10,407 nt of DNA from CAZUVQ01 sp964623915 (GTDB lineage: Bacteria > Bacillota > Clostridia > UMGS1883 > UMGS1540), in NCBI GenBank assembly GCA_964623915.1, contig CAZUVQ010000066.1, forward strand, positions 1 through 10,407, written 5' to 3'. How positions within the stretch are numbered: position 1 is the stretch's first letter; every line of letters starts with the position of its first letter. Of the stretch, positions 7,166 to 10,407 are shown one piece after another. The notes below the pieces were generated by a model. It ran no database searches and was not told the DNA's origin. It saw only the letters and a program-made list of their open reading frames with translations. A program made the position numbers and the translations under genes.

Positions 7166-7200
7166 TCGTTAAAAGCGGGCGACCAAAGTCGCCCCTACAT
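7166..7200. repeat. REP-like GGGGCGAC hairpin in the walR-walK spacer
   Basis: GGGCGAC (7177-7183), a 4-nt loop, then GTCGCCC (7188-7194): a perfect 7-bp GC-rich stem in otherwise AT-rich DNA. On the minus strand it reads GTAGGGGCGAC, loop, GTCGCCCGC, then TTTT. From memory, short palindromes beginning GTAGGGGCGA and ending TCGCCCGC are dispersed in many clostridial genomes, so this is probably a copy of such a repeat. The following TTTTAAC could make it a leaky terminator on the walR-walK mRNA. Confidence 0.6.
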
Positions 7201-7207
7201 CCATCCC

Positions 7208-7903
7208 TTAATTCTGGTCTTTTCTGAAATAGTACCCTACCCCACGCTTGGTTATTATATATGAAGGATTTGCCGGGTCATCTTCGATTTTTTCACGCAG
7301 ACGACGTACTGTTACATCAACAGTTCTGACATCACCGTAGTAGTCATACCCCCAGACCTTTTCAAGAAGCGTTTCTCTTGAAAAAATTCTGCCCTGCTGT
7401 TCGGCAAGAAATTTTACAAGCTCAAATTCCCTCAATGTAAGGTCAATTACTTCATCGTTTTTAACAACCTCATACCTTGAAGAATCAATTGCCAGATTAT
7501 CTATACGCAAAATATCACTGCCAAATGCGCTGTCTTCACTGCCCGTACGGCGAAGATTTGCCTTGACACGTGCTAAAAGCTCACGAATACTGAAAGGCTT
7601 TGTAATATAGTCATCCGCACCAAGCTCCAGCCCTAAAACCTTATCAACTTCTTCTTCTCTTGCTGTGAGCATAATTATGGGCACATTGCTTTTTTCACGG
7701 ACACGGCGGCAAACCCCGAATCCGTCAAGCCCGGGAAGCATTACATCAAGCAAAATTAAATCAGGTTCTTTTGACATTGCCAACTTCAAGCCTTCATCAC
7801 CGTCATAAGCCTCTATAACTTTATAGCCGTTTTTAACAAGATTAAATTTCAATATATCAACAATTGGTTTTTCGTCTTCTACAACAAGAATTAATTTTTG
7901 CAT
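7208..7903 (-). CDS. walR: WalR response regulator (OmpR/PhoB family)
   Basis: A 231-residue DNA-binding regulator. The receiver domain (1-120) has the acidic pair E9-D10, phospho-acceptor D53 in LLDVMLPG, switch T80 and K102 in TKPFS. The C-terminal winged helix (about 132-229) includes VWGYDYYGDVRTVDVTVRRL and ITKRGVGYYF, which are near-diagnostic for WalR/YycF over PhoP or other OmpR members. It activates or represses cell-wall hydrolase and envelope genes from boxes TGTWAH-N5-TGTWAH. The chosen start is ATG at 7903-7901 (MQKLILVVEDE), with TGGAG 6 nt upstream; an ATG 12 nt further up has no RBS. The start is preceded by small hairpins CGTGA/TCACG and TGCC/GGCA in a leader of about 100 nt. 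First gene of the wal operon, divergent from the ylmH-like gene. Confidence 0.95.
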   Translation of the reverse strand: MQKLILVVEDEKPIVDILKFNLVKNGYKVIEAYDGDEGLKLAMSKEPDLILLDVMLPGLDGFGVCRRVREKSNVPIIMLTAREEEVDKVLGLELGADDYITKPFSIRELLARVKANLRRTGSEDSAFGSDILRIDNLAIDSSRYEVVKNDEVIDLTLREFELVKFLAEQQGRIFSRETLLEKVWGYDYYGDVRTVDVTVRRLREKIEDDPANPSYIITKRGVGYYFRKDQN

Positions 7904-8011
7904 AATAATCTCCATTCTGCCGGAGGCATAGCGTGATTTTTCACGTTGACACCTTCACGAAATAATTTGTTTATCATATTTAGTATTCATTATTATAACA
8001 ATTACAATACT

Positions 8012-8040
8012 ATTATAACATTTTAATTTTTTTATTTCAA
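8012..8040 (-). promoter_or_regulatory. Promoter of the wal operon
   Basis: Minus strand: TTGAAA (8040-8035, 5 of 6), a 17-nt spacer ending TGT, and perfect TATAAT (8017-8012) with the TGn extended -10. Start near 8005, leader about 100 nt. The segment TGTTATAATA is repeated 20 bp downstream (8000-7991), giving a second perfect -10 without a good -35. Confidence 0.75.
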
Positions 8041-8048
8041 GAAATATA

Positions 8049-8077
8049 TTCAAAATGCTAAAAAATCGTGATATACT
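8049..8077 (+). promoter_or_regulatory. Promoter of the ylmH-like gene
   Basis: TTCAAA (8049-8054, 4 of 6), a 17-nt spacer and TATACT (8072-8077) preceded by TGA, an extended -10. Start near 8084. A second TATAAT at 8107-8112 has no matching -35. The wal promoter -35 faces the other way only 8 bp to the left. Confidence 0.6.
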
Positions 8078-8137
8078 GGTGTGGGCTGAAGAAAGTTTGT
8101 CTACGTTATAATTTAAGTTTAAAGGAATTTTATTACT

Positions 8138-8914
8138 ATGAAAAGAGATTTGATTGTCAAATATGCAAAAACACAAGAGGATTTTATTTTGCTTGCCAAC
8201 ATTCTTGACAAAAACAACATTTGCCGCGACAAGGGATATATTAGTGCGACGGGATTTTTAGACCTGCGTACTCAAGGCATTATCTCAAAAATGAAGATAG
8301 AATTTACAGAAAAATATTTGCTTTTCGGCGGATATGAGGATGCTGAGAGGAAAATGCTAATGTTTTTTCCTGATTACATGGAAATTAATCCCTATGAACT
8401 TATGTGCATTTTAAGGGTTAATTACAGTGCAAATAACAAGCTTTCTCACCGTGATTTGTTAGGCTCCCTTATGTCGCTTGGTATAACGAGGGAAAACGTA
8501 GGTGATATTCTTGTTTCTGAGGGGTTGGCACAGGTAATTGTAAAGCGTGAAATGGCGGATTTTCTTGAAATGAATTTATCAAAGGCGGCAAAAGCAAACC
8601 TTGAGTGTGATATTGCACCTTTATCAGAGCTGTTTATTCCGGAAGTAGAGGCAAAGGAGATAACCGACACGCTTGCTTCGCTAAGGCTTGATGCAGCATG
8701 TGCTTCTGCTTTTTCAATGTCAAGAGGAAATGCCGCACGGCTTATTGAGGCAAAAAAAGTGTATATAAATGACTTGCCCTGTGAAAAATGTGACAAACAG
8801 TTATCTGAAGGTGATAAAATAAGAATAAAAGGCTTTGGAAGAGCATTTTTATCGGAAACAGGTGGCACAAGCCGTAAAGGCAGGACATTTGTTAAATTCA
8901 AAGTTTATAGATAA
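8138..8914 (+). CDS. ylmH: YlmH-family S4-domain RNA-binding protein
   Basis: A 258-residue cytosolic RNA-binding protein, near the family's usual length of about 257. Family motifs run in order: FLDLR (40-44, usually FLDPRE), GGYEDAERK (64-72), LSHRDLLGSLMSLGI (102-116) with GDILV (122-126), then a C-terminal S4 domain (about 181-245) with SLRLDAACASAFSMSRGNAA (181-200), KVYIND (207-212) and GFGR (232-235). Bacillus YlmH binds the ribosome and tRNA and has been linked to rescue of stalled translation. It usually lies in the sepF-ylmG-ylmH-divIVA cluster next to cell-division genes, whereas here it stands alone, divergent from walR. RBS AAAGGA (8121-8126) is 11 nt upstream of the ATG, a little long. 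The ORF is complete, with no sign of damage. Confidence 0.88.
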   Translation: MKRDLIVKYAKTQEDFILLANILDKNNICRDKGYISATGFLDLRTQGIISKMKIEFTEKYLLFGGYEDAERKMLMFFPDYMEINPYELMCILRVNYSANNKLSHRDLLGSLMSLGITRENVGDILVSEGLAQVIVKREMADFLEMNLSKAAKANLECDIAPLSELFIPEVEAKEITDTLASLRLDAACASAFSMSRGNAARLIEAKKVYINDLPCEKCDKQLSEGDKIRIKGFGRAFLSETGGTSRKGRTFVKFKVYR

Positions 8915-8917
8915 AAT

Positions 8918-8945
8918 AAGGGGCGAACACTTATCACCCCTGCTT
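8918..8945. terminator. Bidirectional hairpin between convergent ylmH and ddh
   Basis: AGGGG (8919-8923) pairs with CCCCT (8937-8941); inside, after a C-A mismatch, GA pairs with TC around the loop ACACTTA. Plus strand continues GCTTTTA; minus strand continues TATTTTAT. The stem is short and the U-tracts imperfect, so termination may be modest. It begins 4 bp after the ylmH stop and ends at the ddh stop. It shares AGGGGCGA with the walR-walK spacer hairpin. Confidence 0.6.
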
Positions 8946-9929
8946 TTATAGAAGATGTTCTCGCAGATAAGCTCCGTCTTTTGAAGATAAATAAGCGGGA
9001 GGAATATCAAAAACAGTTTTACAGCCGCAATTTCCTTCCCTATTAAGACGAACAGCCGCCCTTGCATATGCCACAAGCACGCTTGAAGTAAACTCCGGGT
9101 TTGAATCAAGCGTAATGCTGTATTCAATAACGTGTTTATTCTCACCGTTTATACCGGTTTTCCCGCTTCTTATAACAAATCCGCCGTGTTGAATACCGCT
9201 ATGGTTTTTACTGAGCTCATCTTTTGAAATAAAATGTACTGTTGTGTCATAACCGGAAAAATATTTGGGCATATTTTTTATTTCTGATTCAATACGCGCC
9301 TTATCAGCACCCTCTGAAGCAACAACAAAACATTCCCTTGTATGCTTCTGACGTGTTGTAAGCACCGGGTTTTCTCCGTTTCTTACTGAATTTAATGATG
9401 ACTCTACAGGAATAGTATACTGCTTTGCGTTTTCCACTCCCTCAATCCTTCTTATTGCATCAGAATGCCCTTGGCTTACGCCCTTGCCCCAAAAAGTATA
9501 ATCAGCGCCGTCAGATAATACTGCACCGGCATATAGTCGGTTTAAGGAAAACAACCCGGGGTCCCAACCGACAGATATTATGGCAGTTTTACCGCTCTTT
9601 TTTGCGGCATCATCAACCTTTGAAAAATGCGTGGGAATGTCCGTATGCGTGTCAAAACTGTCAACAACATTGAAATGCTCTGCAAATAAAGGCGTCTGTA
9701 TAGGCAAATCAGTCGCACTTCCGCCGCATAAAATAAGAACATCAATTGTGTGCTTCATTTTTTCTGCCTTGTCAATACCAAAAACACCCACCCCTTGCGT
9801 AAGTATTTTTACATTATCTGGATTTCTCCTTGTAAAAACAGCCGCAAGCTCCATGTCTTCATTCTGTTTTATGGCGCATTCTACACCTCTGCCTAAATTA
9901 CCGTAACCTAAAATTCCTACCCTTATCAT
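8946..9929 (-). CDS. ddh: meso-Diaminopimelate D-dehydrogenase
   Basis: A 327-residue NADPH-dependent enzyme (EC 1.4.1.16) that reductively aminates L-tetrahydrodipicolinate directly to meso-diaminopimelate, precursor of lysine and of DAP-type peptidoglycan. The Rossmann motif GILGYGNLGRG (5-15) opens the protein. Family signatures follow: CGGSATDLP (68-76), DSFDTHTDIP (90-99), SVGWDPGLFSLNR (119-131), FWGKGVSQGHSDAIRRI (146-162) and HGGFVIRSG (248-256), covering the substrate pocket. Length equals typical Ddh (about 326). The start is ATG at 9929-9927, with AAAGGG 8 nt upstream; a GTG three codons earlier lies inside that spacing and is rejected. Monocistronic, with its own promoter, convergent with ylmH. 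The one-step Ddh route occurs patchily across Firmicutes and other bacteria, and does not exclude a second DAP pathway elsewhere. Confidence 0.95.
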   Translation of the reverse strand: MIRVGILGYGNLGRGVECAIKQNEDMELAAVFTRRNPDNVKILTQGVGVFGIDKAEKMKHTIDVLILCGGSATDLPIQTPLFAEHFNVVDSFDTHTDIPTHFSKVDDAAKKSGKTAIISVGWDPGLFSLNRLYAGAVLSDGADYTFWGKGVSQGHSDAIRRIEGVENAKQYTIPVESSLNSVRNGENPVLTTRQKHTRECFVVASEGADKARIESEIKNMPKYFSGYDTTVHFISKDELSKNHSGIQHGGFVIRSGKTGINGENKHVIEYSITLDSNPEFTSSVLVAYARAAVRLNREGNCGCKTVFDIPPAYLSSKDGAYLREHLL

Positions 9930-9960
9930 AAAGCACACCCTTTCAGATGAAATTATTCAT

Positions 9961-9989
9961 AGTTTATCACAATCAGACAAATTTTTCAA
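9961..9989 (-). promoter_or_regulatory. Promoter of ddh
   Basis: Minus strand: TTGAAA (9989-9984), 17-nt spacer, TAAACT (9966-9961) preceded by TGA, an extended -10 that offsets the weak hexamer. Start near 9954, leader about 25 nt. No WalR box is visible upstream. Confidence 0.6.
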
Positions 9990-10016
9990 TATTATGATAA
10001 AAAAATTTAAAAGATA

Positions 10017-10045
10017 TTGAATGATATTAATTTATGTAGTATAAT
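10017..10045 (+). promoter_or_regulatory. Promoter of the gap-interrupted gene
   Basis: TTGAAT (10017-10022, 4 of 6), 17-nt spacer and perfect TATAAT (10040-10045). Start near 10052, ahead of RBS AAAGGA (10063-10068) and the ATG at 10080. Divergent from ddh. Confidence 0.6.
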
Positions 10046-10079
10046 AAAAAAAAAGTAGTTATAAAGGATATAAAATTAA

Positions 10080-10109
10080 ATGCGTGAAAAGATAAAAGCA
10101 TGGTTTAAT
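10080..10109 (+). CDS. 5' fragment of an unidentified gene, cut by the assembly gap
   Basis: ATG at 10080 opens ten codons (MREKIKAWFN) before the run of N. A promoter and an AAAGGA Shine-Dalgarno 11 nt upstream support a real start. After the gap, one frame (10120-10155) reads eleven codons, SDIFKINIIFI, and then stops; this may be its C-terminus, but the gap length is unknown so the frames cannot be joined. Too short to assign a family. Confidence 0.5.
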
Positions 10110-10119
10110 NNNNNNNNNN
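10110..10119. other. Assembly gap (10 N)
   Basis: Exactly ten N, a conventional placeholder in scaffolds. True gap length and content are unknown; distance and reading frame across it should not be trusted. Confidence 0.97.
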
Positions 10120-10139
10120 AGTGATATTTTCAAAATTAA

Positions 10140-10145
10140 TATAAT
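10140..10145 (+). promoter_or_regulatory. Possible -10 upstream of the receiver-domain gene
   Basis: TATAAT; the matching -35 would fall at about 10117-10122, partly inside the N gap, so it cannot be checked. A start near 10152 would give a 60-nt leader. Otherwise 10156-10200 shows only AT-rich DNA and a small GACA/TGTC inverted repeat near 10190. Confidence 0.3.
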
Positions 10146-10212
10146 CTTTATCTAAACAAAAAAACACATAAAGAAAACTGGATATCAGACAGTAATGTCA
10201 AGGAGGCAAACC

Positions 10213-10407
10213 ATGTCCGGAAAAATACTCTTAGTCAATGATTCAGCAAAAGATTCTTCTATCATCAAAGGTGCGTTGGCAGGATATAACATATTAACCG
10301 CACGCAATTGTCTTGATGCTTTGCGGCAGATTGATATGGAACCAGATATTGACCTATTAATGCTTGATATTAACAAAGCTAAGTTTCTAATAGAATGGGA
10401 GCCAAAG
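10213..10407 (+). CDS. Receiver-domain (response-regulator-like) protein, N-terminal part, runs off right edge
   Basis: Sixty-five codons from ATG at 10213, still open at the window end. Consensus AGGAGG (10201-10206) lies 6 nt upstream, so the start is secure. The sequence follows the CheY-like pattern: beta-1 KILLVND (4-10), helix 1, beta-2 YNILTA (25-30), helix 2, beta-3 DLLMLDI (47-53) with probable phospho-acceptor D52. Two departures stand out: the first acidic-pocket residue is N9 (N-D in place of D-D), and the loop after D52 reads NKAKFLIEW instead of the usual N-M-P-x-M-x-G. It could be the start of a response regulator with any output domain, or a degenerate receiver. Cognate kinase and output are not in the window. 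Confidence 0.7.
   Translation, partial: MSGKILLVNDSAKDSSIIKGALAGYNILTARNCLDALRQIDMEPDIDLLMLDINKAKFLIEWEPK

Noticed and set aside
7904..7930. 12-codon upstream frame (MPPAEWRLLCKN) overlapping the walR start
   Set aside because: It has no Shine-Dalgarno and no sign of conservation that I can assess; the CCTCC/GGAG pairing nearby is only 4 bp.
7946..7977. TTGACA on the plus strand in the walR leader, possible antisense promoter
   Set aside because: No acceptable -10 lies 16-18 nt downstream; the nearest TATCAT is at about 20 nt.
7991..8020. WalR box in the walR promoter (autoregulation)
   Set aside because: TGTWAH-like hexamers occur but are spaced 0 and 8 nt apart, not 5, so the consensus is not met.
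7955..8176. 73-codon minus-strand frame upstream of walR
   Set aside because: It spans both divergent promoters and the ylmH start, has no convincing RBS, and its product is low-complexity AT-derived sequence.
8446..8901. 151-codon open frame on the minus strand
   Set aside because: It is antisense to the well-supported ylmH gene and arises from that gene's codon pattern.
9580..9906. 108-codon plus-strand frame inside ddh
   Set aside because: It is a shadow of ddh, which carries all family signatures on the other strand.
1..10407. CRISPR array, tRNA, rRNA, insertion sequence or prophage
   Set aside because: No regularly spaced repeats, no tRNA-like cloverleaf, no rRNA sequence and no transposase or integrase motifs were seen on either strand.

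Overview
The window looks like a stretch of a low-GC Firmicutes genome, most likely an anaerobic clostridial lineage (Oscillospirales-like is a guess). Three things point there: a complete WalR-WalK-YycH-YycI type envelope-stress locus, the AT-rich intergenic DNA with strong Shine-Dalgarno sites, and sigma-A type promoters (TTGACA/TATAAT variants). A run of exactly 10 Ns at 10110-10119 marks a scaffold join, so the DNA to its right may not be directly contiguous with the rest.

Layout, left to right. Positions 1-30 hold the first ten codons of a minus-strand gene that reads like the N-terminus of histidyl-tRNA synthetase, with its own promoter and ribosome binding site (RBS). An intrinsic terminator (151-181) separates it from a minus-strand EF-G paralogue (193-2262). 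That gene's leader contains a second strong terminator-like hairpin between the apparent promoter and the start codon. Next, all on the minus strand and transcribed right to left, comes the Wal locus: walR (7208-7903), walK (5356-7125), a small secreted protein of unknown function (4749-5222), a YycH-like gene (3244-4731) and a YycI-like gene (2426-3244). A YlmH-type S4 RNA-binding protein gene (8138-8914) diverges from walR. It converges, across a short bidirectional hairpin, on a minus-strand meso-diaminopimelate dehydrogenase gene (8946-9929). The right end carries a promoter and a 5' gene fragment cut by the N gap, followed by the start of a receiver-domain protein that runs off the window.

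How the genes fit together. WalK is the membrane sensor kinase and WalR its OmpR-type regulator. YycH and YycI are single-pass membrane partners that modulate WalK. The secreted protein between walK and yycH is an addition to the textbook operon, and it has a perfect match to the WalR box (TGTAAC-N5-TGTAAC, 5299-5315, minus strand) placed immediately upstream of a good -10. The sequence therefore suggests that WalR controls expression of this exported protein, and probably of yycH/yycI too, through an internal promoter. Ddh supplies meso-diaminopimelate for peptidoglycan, so the middle and right of the window have a cell-envelope theme. The EF-G paralogue, HisRS and YlmH are translation-related.

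Most of the window is ordinary core genome. The parts that deserve attention are the WalR-boxed secreted protein, the hairpin in the EF-G-like leader, a second WalR-box match upstream of hisS, and two related GGGGCGA hairpins.
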